From JASHPR01 sp963749145 (GTDB lineage Bacteria > Actinomycetota > Actinomycetes > Streptosporangiales > Streptosporangiaceae): 64,000 nucleotides of DNA. Within the stretch, counting starts at the first letter, position 1. Each line of letters starts with the position of its first letter. The DNA is taken from the NCBI GenBank assembly GCA_963749145.1, contig CAVVLN010000001.1, positions 682,001 to 746,000 of the forward strand, read 5' to 3'. Shown here piece by piece: positions 8,218 through 16,356 of this stretch. Position numbers and translations under genes: made by a program. The notes under the pieces are model-generated. The model saw only the letters and a program-made list of their open reading frames with translations, was not told the origin of the DNA and did no database searches.

Positions 8218-10374
8218 CTAGCGCACCGCGGTGAGCGGGCTGCGGGCGTGCCGGATCAGCCGCAGGCCCTGGGGCAGGCCCTCGATCCGCCAGCCCTGCG
8301 CCGTGACGTCCACCGACGCCGCGCCGCCCGCGATGTGCACCGCCTCGATGCGCAGCGGCAGCAGCCGCGCGGGCACCTCGGGGGCGCACCACACCCGGCC
8401 GGACGGCACCGCGGGCTCGAACCGCAGCAGCGTCCGCAGCAGCAGGAACGGCGCGGCCGCCGCCCACGCCTGCGGCGAGCAGGACGTGGGGTAGGCCACC
8501 GGGGCCGCGAAGTCGGCGCGGTCGAAGCCGCAGAACAACTCGGGCAGCCGGCCGCCGAAGCGGTCCGCGGCCTCCAGGATCCCGGTCGCGACCTGCTGGG
8601 CCTGGGGGACGAACCCGTAGCGCATCAGCCCGGCCGCGCAGATCGCGTTGTCGTGCGGCCACACCGAGCCGTTGTGGTAGCTCATCGGGTTGTAAGCCGC
8701 GGCGGACGTGGCCAGGGTCCTGATCCCGAACCCGGAGAACATCGGCCTGCTCACCAGGTGCTGGGCGACCGAGGCGGCCTTGTCACGGTCCACGATCCCG
8801 GTCCACAGGCAGTGCCCCATGTTCGAGCCCAGCGCGTCGATGGCGCGCTTGGCGCCGTCCAGGCCGAGCGCGAAATACCCGCGGTCGGGCAGCCAGAAGG
8901 CCCGGTTGAACGCGCGCTTGAGCGCGCCCGCCTTGGCCGACCAGTGCCGCGCGGTCGCCTCGTCGCCGCGCTCGGAGGCCAGGTGCGCCCGGGCCAGGTA
9001 GGCCGCGTACGCGTAGCCCTGGATCTCGGCCAGCGCGATCGGCGGCTCGGCGATCTGCCCGGTGTCGAACGTGATGCCGTCGAAGGAGTCCTTCCATCCC
9101 TGGTTGACCAGGCCCTGCTCGGTGGCGCGCTGGTACTCGATGAACCCGTCCCCGTCCCGGTCGCCGTAGCGGGTGATCCAGTCCAGCGCGCGGTCGGCGT
9201 GCGGCAGCAGCTCGTCCGCCGCGTCCGCGGGCAGCCCCCACCGGGCCAGCTCGCCGAGCAGCATGACGAACAGCGGCGTCGCGTCCGCGGTGCCGTAGTA
9301 CACGCTGCCGCCGCCCAGCGCCAGCGAGGCGTCCCGGCCTGACCTGGTCTCGTGCAGGATCCGCCCCGGCTCCTCCTCGGTCAGCGGGTTCTCCCGCTCG
9401 CCCTGCAGGCTGGCCAGGGTCCGCAGGGTACCCAGGGCCAGGGACATGTCCAGCGGCAGCAGCATCCACGAGGTGAGCAGCGAGTCCCGGCCGAACAGGG
9501 TCATGAACCAGGGCGCCCCGGCCGCGATCACCGCGTGCTCGTCCTCGTCGCCCTCGCCGCGGCCGAAGACCCGCAGCGAGCCCAGGTCCTCGGTGCTGGT
9601 CGCGAACGTGGCGGCGAGCCGCTCGTCCGAGGTGATCAGGTGCGGGGTGCGGCGGCGCCAGTCGGCCACCCGCCGGGCCGGGGCGCTGCGCTCGATGGGC
9701 TCGCCCTCCGGGTACCTCGCCACCACCTCCTGGCCGTCGAGGCTCGGCGTGACCTGCAACGACGCTGACCAGCAGGCCCCGCTGCCGATCACCACCCGCC
9801 AGGTCAGCAGGCCGGGAGCGGCGGTCGGGTCGCCCGTGCCGGTGACCGAGACCAGGCCCGTGTTGCCGCCCCGCCGGCACCGGAGCCGGAGCGTGCCATC
9901 CTCGGCCAGGACCTCGACGTCGTCCTCGTGGTGGCGGTCCTTGCCCTCCTTGACCTCGAACAGGTCGGCGAAGTCGCCCGCCAGGGCGACGGTCAGGTGC
10001 GTCGCGGCCGGCTCGCGCCCGAGGTTGCGCAGGGTGATGTCCTCGCGCATGCCATTGCCCACGTAGCGGCGGCGGATCACCAGCAGGTTGCTGTCCGCGC
10101 GGCACGCGCCCGGCGGCCGCCGGGCCAGGAACGTGCAGGCATAGGGGTCGTTCGGCTGCACCGCGACCGGCTCGGGCAGCTCGCCGTCGAGCCGGAGCTC
10201 CAGCCGGGACAGGAACCGGGTATCCCGGAAGAACAGCCCCTGCGCGCCGCCCGGCACGATGTCGCCCGAGGCCTCGCTGATGCAGAAGGTCGTCTCTTCG
10301 AGCACGGTGACCACGCCACTGCCGGGCCGGCCGATCATCGGCGGGCCCCCGCTCGGCGTCCAGGCATGTGTCAT
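8218..10374 (-). CDS. Amylo-alpha-1,6-glucosidase-like glycogen-debranching protein
   Basis: A 718-residue protein. The N-terminal beta-rich half (to about residue 240) matches the glycogen debranching N-terminal domain, beginning GDIVPGGAQGLFFRDTRFLS. The C-terminal half is an (alpha/alpha)6 barrel with FMTLFGRDSLLTSWM, GDRDGDGFIEYQRA and SYHNGSVWPHDNA, typical of amylo-alpha-1,6-glucosidase-like proteins. The likely role is hydrolysis of alpha-1,6 branches or a related alpha-glucoside. No signal peptide is seen, so it is probably cytoplasmic. I chose ATG 10374 (MTHAWTP); ATGs at 10413 and 10338 are alternatives, and none has a strong ribosome site. The GT4 gene follows downstream. Confidence 0.85.
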   Translation of the reverse strand: MTHAWTPSGGPPMIGRPGSGVVTVLEETTFCISEASGDIVPGGAQGLFFRDTRFLSRLELRLDGELPEPVAVQPNDPYACTFLARRPPGACRADSNLLVIRRRYVGNGMREDITLRNLGREPAATHLTVALAGDFADLFEVKEGKDRHHEDDVEVLAEDGTLRLRCRRGGNTGLVSVTGTGDPTAAPGLLTWRVVIGSGACWSASLQVTPSLDGQEVVARYPEGEPIERSAPARRVADWRRRTPHLITSDERLAATFATSTEDLGSLRVFGRGEGDEDEHAVIAAGAPWFMTLFGRDSLLTSWMLLPLDMSLALGTLRTLASLQGERENPLTEEEPGRILHETRSGRDASLALGGGSVYYGTADATPLFVMLLGELARWGLPADAADELLPHADRALDWITRYGDRDGDGFIEYQRATEQGLVNQGWKDSFDGITFDTGQIAEPPIALAEIQGYAYAAYLARAHLASERGDEATARHWSAKAGALKRAFNRAFWLPDRGYFALGLDGAKRAIDALGSNMGHCLWTGIVDRDKAASVAQHLVSRPMFSGFGIRTLATSAAAYNPMSYHNGSVWPHDNAICAAGLMRYGFVPQAQQVATGILEAADRFGGRLPELFCGFDRADFAAPVAYPTSCSPQAWAAAAPFLLLRTLLRFEPAVPSGRVWCAPEVPARLLPLRIEAVHIAGGAASVDVTAQGWRIEGLPQGLRLIRHARSPLTAVR

Positions 10375-10480
10375 GGCGCAAGTCTGCCCAGGTAACGGCC
10401 CAGGGAAGAGCACCGCGGGTGGGCGCGTTCTTGAAGGTGGCTAATCTCGGGTCAAACCCCGTCCGCGAAAGTGACACGTC

Positions 10481-11116
10481 GTGACCGTCTCCGGTAGCAC
10501 GTCCCGGACCCCCGCCCCGGCGGCGGGCCCGGCCGTCGGCGTGCTCGCGCTGCAGGGGGACGTGGCCGAGCACCTGGCCGCGCTGCGCGCCGCGGGCGCG
10601 CGGGCGATCCCGGTACGGCGGCCGGCCGAACTCGACGACGTGGCCGGGCTGGTGATCCCCGGCGGGGAGTCCACCACGATGTGGAAGCTCGCGGTGATCT
10701 TCGACCTGGTGGAGCCGCTGCGCAAGCGGCTCGCCACGGGCATGCCGGCGTTCGGCTCCTGCGCCGGGATGATCCTGCTGGCCGACCGCGTGCAGGACGC
10801 CATCGCCGGGCAGGAGACGCTGGGCGGGATCGACATGACCGTGCGCCGCAACGCGTTCGGCCGCCAGGTCGACTCGTTCGAGAGCGACATCGCGCTGTCC
10901 GGCCTGCCCGGCCCCGCCTTCCGGGCGGTGTTCATCCGGGCGCCGTGGGTGGAGGAAACCGGCCCCGGTGTCGAGATCATCGGGACCGAGTCCCGCACCG
11001 GTAGGATCGTCGCGGTCCGCCAGGGACCGGCGCTCGCCACCGCGTTTCACCCCGAGCTCACGCCGGACCGGCGTATTCACGAGCTATTTCTCGACATGGT
11101 AAGGGAACGATCATGA
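10481..11116 (+). CDS. pdxT: Pyridoxal 5'-phosphate synthase glutaminase subunit PdxT
   Basis: A 211-residue class I glutamine amidotransferase that releases ammonia from glutamine and channels it to PdxS. The triad is visible: Cys in GSCAGM, and His and Glu in AFHPEL. The GVLALQGDVAEH start and IPGGESTTMWKL are typical of PdxT. The start is GTG after a short divergent region. Its TGA overlaps the ATG of yebC by 4 bases (ATGA), so the two are translationally coupled. It is separated from pdxS by the glycosidase/glycosyltransferase pair. Confidence 0.95.
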   Translation: MTVSGSTSRTPAPAAGPAVGVLALQGDVAEHLAALRAAGARAIPVRRPAELDDVAGLVIPGGESTTMWKLAVIFDLVEPLRKRLATGMPAFGSCAGMILLADRVQDAIAGQETLGGIDMTVRRNAFGRQVDSFESDIALSGLPGPAFRAVFIRAPWVEETGPGVEIIGTESRTGRIVAVRQGPALATAFHPELTPDRRIHELFLDMVRERS

Positions 11117-11865
11117 GCGGCCATTCGAAGTGGGCAACCACCAAGCACAAGAAGGCCGTCGTCGACGCCAGGCGGGGCAAGCTGTTCGCCAAGCTGATCA
11201 AGAACGTGGAGGTGGCGGCCAGGACCGGCGGCGGCGACCTGGCGGGCAACCCCACGCTGTATGACGCGATCCAGAAGGCCAAGAAGAACTCCGTGCCGAA
11301 CGAGAACATCGACCGGGCGGTCCGCCGCGGCGCCGGGCTCGAGGCGGGCGGCGCCACCTACGAGAACGTCACCTACGAGGGCTACGGTCCCGGCGGGGTC
11401 GCGGTGCTGGTCGAGTGCCTCACCGACAACCGGAACCGGGCCGCGGCCGACGTGCGCACCGCGCTCACCCGCAACGGCGGCTCGATGGCCGACCCGGGCT
11501 CGGTTTCCTACCTGTTCAACCGGAAGGGCGTGGTCATCGTCGGCAAGGCCGCCGGGGTAAGCGAGGACGACGTGCTCGGCGCGGTGCTCGACGCCGACGC
11601 CGAGGAGGTCAACGACCTGGGTGAGTCGTTCGAGGTGGTCAGCGAGGCCCATGACCTGGTCGCGGTGCGCCAGGCGCTGCAGCAGGCCGGGATCGATTAC
11701 GAGTCGGCGGAGGTCGCGTTCCTGCCCACGGTCGAGGTGCCGCTGGACGAGGACCAGGCCAAGCGGGTGTTCCGGCTGATCGAGGCCGTCGAGGACTCCG
11801 ACGACGTGCAGGACGTCTACGCGAACTACTCGGTCTCCGACGAGGTGATGGAGCACCTGGGTTGA
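11113..11865 (+). CDS. yebC: YebC/PmpR-family transcriptional or translational regulator
   Basis: A 250-residue protein beginning MSGHSKWATTKHKKAVVDAR, the family signature, with KAKKNSVPNENIDRAVRRG and YEGYGPGGVAVLVECLTDN later, full length for the family. YebC proteins have been described as DNA-binding regulators and, in recent work on some members, as ribosome-associated factors at difficult sequences; which applies here cannot be read from sequence. It lies between pdxT and the ruvCAB cluster, as in many actinobacteria. It overlaps pdxT by ATGA, and its TGA overlaps the TTG start of the next gene. Confidence 0.95.
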   Translation: MSGHSKWATTKHKKAVVDARRGKLFAKLIKNVEVAARTGGGDLAGNPTLYDAIQKAKKNSVPNENIDRAVRRGAGLEAGGATYENVTYEGYGPGGVAVLVECLTDNRNRAAADVRTALTRNGGSMADPGSVSYLFNRKGVVIVGKAAGVSEDDVLGAVLDADAEEVNDLGESFEVVSEAHDLVAVRQALQQAGIDYESAEVAFLPTVEVPLDEDQAKRVFRLIEAVEDSDDVQDVYANYSVSDEVMEHLG

Positions 11866-13223
11866 CCGGCAGCCGACGGCCGGGAGCCCGCCAGCCGGGC
11901 GCGCGGCGTCCTGGCCCGGGCCAGGCGCGGCCGGCCCAGATCCGCCCGCTCACCCTGGCCGACGATCTCGAGGCCGAGCTGGACCTCTCCCGCCGGGCCT
12001 TCGGGCCGCTGGATGACGCGAGCACGGCGAGCCAGATGGCGGAGACCCGGGCCGCGGTCGCCGACGGCCGGTACTACGCGGCCGTGGCCGGGGGTGACCT
12101 GGTGGCCGTGGCCCTCTACCACGACATGCGCCAGTGGTGGCACGGGCGCTCGCTGCGGATGGCCGGCGTGGGCGGGGTCAAGGTCGCGCCCGAGCAGCGC
12201 GGCCGCGGCATCGGCAGCGCGCTGATGAGCGAGCTGCTCGAGGTGATCACCGGCCTCGGCTACCCGCTGTCCGCGCTGTTCCCGGCCACGGCGCCGATCT
12301 ACCGCGCGCTGGGCTGGGAGCTGGCGGGCGGCCTGTACCGGGCCGTGGTCCCGGCCCGCTCGCTGGCCTCGCTGGCGCCGTGGGACGGCGCCGGGGGAGC
12401 CCTGCCCGAGCTGCGGCGGGCCGGCCCCGGCGACGCGGGCGCCGTGATCGACGTGATCGGGGGCGTGCACGAGTCGGCCCGGCACTGCGGCCCCGCCACG
12501 CACGACGCCGGCACGCTCCGGCGGTGGTGGCTCGACGACGAGAACCTGTTCTGCTACCTGGCGCCGGACGGCTTCCTGGCCTACGGCTGGCACGGCGGCC
12601 GTAGCGAGATCCTGGTCCGGTGGGCGCTGGCCGGGTCGGCGCCGACGACCCAGGCGATCTGGTCCACGGTCGGCTCGCATGCCTCGATCGCCGAACGGGT
12701 GCGCGCGGTGGTGGGGCCGAATGACCCGGTCGCCTGGCTGACCCGGGAGCCGGACGTCGGGATGGTGCGCCGCGAACCGTGGATGCTGCGGGTCATCGAC
12801 GCCGCGGCGGCCATCGCCGGCCGCGGGTTCCCGGGCGCGGCCGAGCTCGCGGTCCGGCTGCAGCTCGACGACGAGCAGCTGCCCGCGAACGCGGGCCTGT
12901 GGACGCTGGAGGTCAGCGGCGGCAAGGGCTCGCTCACCGCGTCCGGCGCCGCCGGGCCCGGTGGGGGAGCCAGGCGGGGTGCCGGTGGTGCCGGGGCCGG
13001 GCCGGGTTCGGGGGCCGCCGGGCCGGGTTCGGGGGCCGCCGGGCCGGGTTCGGGGGCCGCCGGGCCGGTCCGGCTGGGCGCCCGCGGGTTCGCCGCCCTG
13101 TACGCGGGCACCCCGATGGCCACGCTGCGCCGGGCCGGGCTGGCCGCGGGCGGCGACGCCGGCGAAGACGACGCGCTGGACACCGCGTTCGCCGGGCAGG
13201 CCTTCCTGCTCGACGACTTCTGA
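11862..13223 (+). CDS. Eis-like GNAT-family N-acetyltransferase
   Basis: A 453-residue protein starting at TTG that overlaps the yebC stop (TTGA). The N-terminal GNAT domain carries the acetyl-CoA loop VAPEQRGRGIGSALM (around residues 108-122). A second GNAT-like domain follows, then a C-terminal sterol-carrier-like domain, ending at a terminal Phe. This three-part layout and the C-terminal carboxylate are those of Eis acetyltransferases, which acetylate amines on aminoglycosides and peptides; the substrate here is unknown. A Gly/Ala-rich insert in the C-terminal domain (DNA 12999-13061) is encoded by three exact 21-base repeats. Co-translated with yebC and pdxT. Confidence 0.82.
   Translation: MTGSRRPGARQPGARRPGPGQARPAQIRPLTLADDLEAELDLSRRAFGPLDDASTASQMAETRAAVADGRYYAAVAGGDLVAVALYHDMRQWWHGRSLRMAGVGGVKVAPEQRGRGIGSALMSELLEVITGLGYPLSALFPATAPIYRALGWELAGGLYRAVVPARSLASLAPWDGAGGALPELRRAGPGDAGAVIDVIGGVHESARHCGPATHDAGTLRRWWLDDENLFCYLAPDGFLAYGWHGGRSEILVRWALAGSAPTTQAIWSTVGSHASIAERVRAVVGPNDPVAWLTREPDVGMVRREPWMLRVIDAAAAIAGRGFPGAAELAVRLQLDDEQLPANAGLWTLEVSGGKGSLTASGAAGPGGGARRGAGGAGAGPGSGAAGPGSGAAGPGSGAAGPVRLGARGFAALYAGTPMATLRRAGLAAGGDAGEDDALDTAFAGQAFLLDDF
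12999..13061 (+). repeat. Three tandem 21-base repeats inside the Eis-like gene
   Basis: Three exact copies of a 21-base unit, each encoding GPGSGAA, with a partial fourth. The insert is in frame and lies in a predicted loop of the C-terminal domain. Confidence 0.8.
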
Positions 13224-13289
13224 GGACGGCGGCCCCGCTTCTGAGGACGGTGGCCCCGCTTCTGAGGACGGTGGCCCCGCTTCTGAGGA
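13217..13289 (+). repeat. Tandem 21-base repeat starting at the Eis-like stop codon
   Basis: The unit contains CTTCTGAGGAC and recurs every 21 bases; its TGA triplets are at 13221, 13242, 13263 and 13284. The first TGA is the real stop codon, so the array repeats the end of the gene. It lies in the 203-base gap before ruvC, in which nothing else is recognised. Confidence 0.75.
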
Positions 13290-13426
13290 CCGCGGGCCGC
13301 CGGCGTCTGGCGGGCGCCCGGCGACACGCCGCGCGGGCTCGCGACACGCCGCCGGCCGAGCCGGTAATGTCACTGGCGAACATCTGTTCGGACACGACAG
13401 TCGGCCGGTGACCGGGATGGTGAGCG

Positions 13427-13957
13427 ATGCGGGTGCTCGGCGTGGACCCCGGGCTCACCCGGTGCGGGTTCGGGATCATCGACGGTGCCCCGGGCCGGGC
13501 GCTGACGCTGGTGGCTACCGGGGTGGTGAGCACCAGCGCCGCGGATGAGATCGGCGCCCGCCTGCTCGCCCTGGAGGAGCACGTCGAGTCCTGGCTGACC
13601 GATTACCGGCCGGACGCGGTCGCGGTGGAGCGGGTGTTCAGCCAGCACAACGTGCGCACGGTGATGGGCACGGCACAGGCCGGCGCGGTCGCGATCGTCT
13701 GCGCGGCGCGCCGCCGCCTGCCGGTCGCGCTGCACACCCCGAGCGAGGTCAAGGCGGCGGTCACCGGCAACGGCCGGGCCGACAAGGCCCAGGTGACCCA
13801 GATGGTGACCCGCCTGCTGGCGATGACGGAGAAACCCCGGCCCGCCGACTCCGCCGACGCGCTGGCCCTGGCCATCTGTCATCTGTGGCGCGGCGGCGCC
13901 CAGCGCCGCCTGGCCGCCGCGCTGGCCGCCCAACACCTCACCGGAGGCACATCATGA
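13427..13957 (+). CDS. ruvC: Crossover junction endodeoxyribonuclease RuvC
   Basis: A 176-residue Holliday-junction resolvase of the RNase H fold. It cuts junctions after branch migration by RuvAB. The four metal-binding carboxylates are visible at Asp7 (GVDPG), Glu68 (VERVF), Asp141 and Asp144 (ADSADALALA), and the length is usual for the family. It starts at ATG 13427 and ends in an ATGA overlap with ruvA, forming the standard ruvC-ruvA-ruvB operon. Confidence 0.96.
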   Translation: MRVLGVDPGLTRCGFGIIDGAPGRALTLVATGVVSTSAADEIGARLLALEEHVESWLTDYRPDAVAVERVFSQHNVRTVMGTAQAGAVAIVCAARRRLPVALHTPSEVKAAVTGNGRADKAQVTQMVTRLLAMTEKPRPADSADALALAICHLWRGGAQRRLAAALAAQHLTGGTS

Positions 13958-14628
13958 TCGCGCACCTGGACGGGACCGTGTCCTCAGTCGCCCCCGACGG
14001 CGCGGTGATCGACGTCGGCGGGGTCGGGCTGCTCGTGCAGTGCACCCCGGGCACGCTGGCCCGGCTGCGGACCGGGGAGCGGGCCCGGGTGGCCACCTCG
14101 CTGGTCGTGCGCGAGGACGCGCTGACCCTGTTCGGCTTCGCCGCCGAGGACGAGCGGAACACGTTCGAGCTGTTGCAGACGGCCAGCGGCGTGGGCCCCC
14201 GGCTGGCCCTGGCCATGCTGGCCGTGTTCACCCCGGACGCGCTGCGCCGGGCCGTGGCCGCCGAGGACCTGGCCGCGCTGACCACGGTGCCCGGCATCGG
14301 CCGCAAGGGCGCCCAGCGGATCGTGCTCGAGCTGGCCGGCCGGCTCGGCGCGCCCGGCGACGGCGCGGTGACGAGCCTGGCGATCGGCGCGGGCGCCGGA
14401 AGCCGGGCCGCCGCGCCGCCCTGGCGCGAGCAGGTGCGGGCCGGCCTGGTCAGCCTGGGCTGGCAGGCGCGCGAGGCCGACCAGGCGATCGCGGCGGTGG
14501 AACCCGGCCTGGTGGCGGCCGCCCGGCCCGCGGACGGTCAGGCCGCGGACGGTCAGGCGGCGGACGGTGACGGCGTGGACGTGTCCGCGGCGCTGCGCGC
14601 GGCGCTGCGGGTGCTGGGGCGGACGTGA
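13954..14628 (+). CDS. ruvA: Holliday junction branch migration protein RuvA
   Basis: A 224-residue protein that tetramerises on Holliday junctions and loads RuvB. It has an N-terminal OB fold (MIAHLDGTV...VGGVGLLVQCTP), two helix-hairpin-helix motifs (TASGVGPRLALAML and TVPGIGRKGAQRIV) and the C-terminal RuvB-binding domain. The linker before the last domain is lengthened by a 15-base repeat (about 14530-14570) giving ADGQA units. ATG 13954 overlaps the ruvC stop, and the stop overlaps the ruvB GTG (GTGA). Confidence 0.96.
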   Translation: MIAHLDGTVSSVAPDGAVIDVGGVGLLVQCTPGTLARLRTGERARVATSLVVREDALTLFGFAAEDERNTFELLQTASGVGPRLALAMLAVFTPDALRRAVAAEDLAALTTVPGIGRKGAQRIVLELAGRLGAPGDGAVTSLAIGAGAGSRAAAPPWREQVRAGLVSLGWQAREADQAIAAVEPGLVAAARPADGQAADGQAADGDGVDVSAALRAALRVLGRT

Positions 14629-15674
14629 CCGGCCCCGGGCCCGCCGAGCGGGTGGTGTCGGCGGTCGCCGACGCCGACGACCGGGTGATCGAGGGCACGC
14701 TGCGGCCCAAGCGGCTGGGCGAGCTGGTCGGCCAGGCCCGGGTGCGCGAGCAGCTCTCGCTGGTCCTGGAGGGCGCGCTGCGCCGGGGCCGGCCGCCCGA
14801 CCACGTGCTGCTGTCCGGCCCGCCCGGCCTGGGCAAGACGACGATCGCGATGATCGTCGCCGCCGAGCTCGGCGCCCCGCTGCGGATCACCAGCGGCCCG
14901 GCCATCGAGCGCGCGGGCGACCTGGCCGCGGTGCTGTCCACGCTCAGCGAGGGCGAGGTCGTGTTCATCGACGAGATCCACCGCGTGGCCCGCCCGGCCG
15001 AGGAGATGCTGTACCTGGCGATGGAGGACTTCCGGGTCGACGTGGTGGTGGGCAAGGGCCCCGGGGCCACCACGATCCCGCTCGAGATCGCGCCGTTCAC
15101 GCTGGTCGGGGCGACCACGCGGGCGGGGCTGCTGCCCGCGCCGCTGCGCGACCGGTTCGGCTTCACCGCCCACCTGGACTTCTACGAGCCCGAGGAGCTG
15201 GGCATCATCGTGCGCCGGTCGGCCGGGCTGCTCGGGGTGGCGCTGCGCGACGACGGCGCCGACGAGATCGCCGGGCGCTCGCGCGGCACCCCGCGGATCG
15301 CCAACCGGCTGCTGCGCCGGGTCCGCGACTACGCCGAGGTGCGGGCCGACGGCGTGGTCGACCAGGCCGTGGCCCGGGCGGCCCTGGAGCTGTACGAGGT
15401 CGACGACACCGGCATGGACCGGCTGGACCGGATCGTGCTGTCCGCGCTGGTCCGCCGGTTCGGCGGCGGGCCGGTGGGCCTGTCCACGCTGGCCGTGGCG
15501 GTGGGGGAGGAGGCCGAGACCGTCGAGGTGGTCGTCGAGCCGTTCCTGGTCCGGGCGGGCCTGATGGCCCGGACCCCGCGCGGCCGGGTGGCGACCCCGG
15601 CCGCCTGGGAGCGGCTCGGCCTGGCCGTCCCGCCCCCCGGGGGCGGCGGCAGCGGGGCGACCCTGTTCGGCTGA
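14625..15674 (+). CDS. ruvB: Holliday junction branch migration ATPase RuvB
   Basis: A 349-residue AAA+ helicase that drives branch migration as hexamers on RuvA. Walker A is GPPGLGKT (residues 65-72) and Walker B is FIDEIHR (114-120). Sensor and arginine-finger segments (GATTRAGLLPAPLRDRFG) and the C-terminal winged helix follow. It starts with GTG overlapping the ruvA stop and ends the ruv operon. Confidence 0.97.
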   Translation: MTGPGPAERVVSAVADADDRVIEGTLRPKRLGELVGQARVREQLSLVLEGALRRGRPPDHVLLSGPPGLGKTTIAMIVAAELGAPLRITSGPAIERAGDLAAVLSTLSEGEVVFIDEIHRVARPAEEMLYLAMEDFRVDVVVGKGPGATTIPLEIAPFTLVGATTRAGLLPAPLRDRFGFTAHLDFYEPEELGIIVRRSAGLLGVALRDDGADEIAGRSRGTPRIANRLLRRVRDYAEVRADGVVDQAVARAALELYEVDDTGMDRLDRIVLSALVRRFGGGPVGLSTLAVAVGEEAETVEVVVEPFLVRAGLMARTPRGRVATPAAWERLGLAVPPPGGGGSGATLFG

Positions 15675-15754
15675 ACCCGGGACAACCCGGGATCTCCCGC
15701 GTATAACGGCCGGTCGCAGGCTGGTCACGATCACTGCTCAGACCCCGTAGCCTG

Positions 15755-15783
15755 TTGGTTAGTCGCTTGCGCGCCGCTACACT
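15755..15783 (+). promoter_or_regulatory. Candidate promoter for yajC-secD-secF
   Basis: TTGGTT (15755-15760), a 17-base spacer and TACACT (15778-15783) match a sigma70-type promoter. It sits about 110 bases before the yajC ATG, in the 216-base gap that follows ruvB. No other signal is clear in the gap. Confidence 0.45.
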
Positions 15784-15890
15784 TCGGCAGTTGGTCACGA
15801 CAGCCGCCAGGCGCGGGTGTCCGGCCTCCCGAGGTCCAGCGCCCGGGCCGGTTGTCGGCCACTGCGCTTCAACTGGAAGGAAGCCCCGCG

Positions 15891-16319
15891 ATGGGGAACA
15901 TAGTTCTCGCCGCCTCGTCCAAATCGTCAGGCACCAGTCTCCTGCCCATCCTGCTGATCGTCGTGCTGTTCATGGTCGTGTATTTCACGATGACCAGGCG
16001 CAGCCGGGCGCGCCAGGCCCAGCAGATGCAGACCAGCGTCGTGCCCGGAGCCCGGGTGCGGACCACCAGCGGCATGTACGGCACCGTGACGTCCGTCGAG
16101 GACAATGACGACGTCATGGTCGAGGTCGCCCCCGGCGTCAGCATCCGGATGATGCGCCGGGCCGTGGTGCCGCTGCCGATGGACGCCGCCACCGGCGCCA
16201 CCGGCCCGGGCGGCCCCAGCGCGGCCGACGGGGCCGGGCCGGATACTCAGGGCTCGGCCGACAGCAGCGACGACGAATCGCGCGCCGACGACTGGAACCC
16301 GCAGGACCGCAACATCTAG
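15891..16319 (+). CDS. yajC: Preprotein translocase subunit YajC
   Basis: A 142-residue protein with one membrane segment (about residues 17-33) and the conserved cytoplasmic part (MQTSVVPGARVRTTSGMYGTV). YajC joins SecD and SecF as an accessory complex of the SecYEG translocon. ATG 15891 is preceded by GGAAGGAAG, about 7 bases away. The acidic Ser/Asp-rich tail is typical of actinobacterial YajC. secD begins 37 bases downstream. Confidence 0.94.
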   Translation: MGNIVLAASSKSSGTSLLPILLIVVLFMVVYFTMTRRSRARQAQQMQTSVVPGARVRTTSGMYGTVTSVEDNDDVMVEVAPGVSIRMMRRAVVPLPMDAATGATGPGGPSAADGAGPDTQGSADSSDDESRADDWNPQDRNI

Positions 16320-16356
16320 TGCCGCGGCGGGCCCGACCGACGAAGGACATCGAGCA

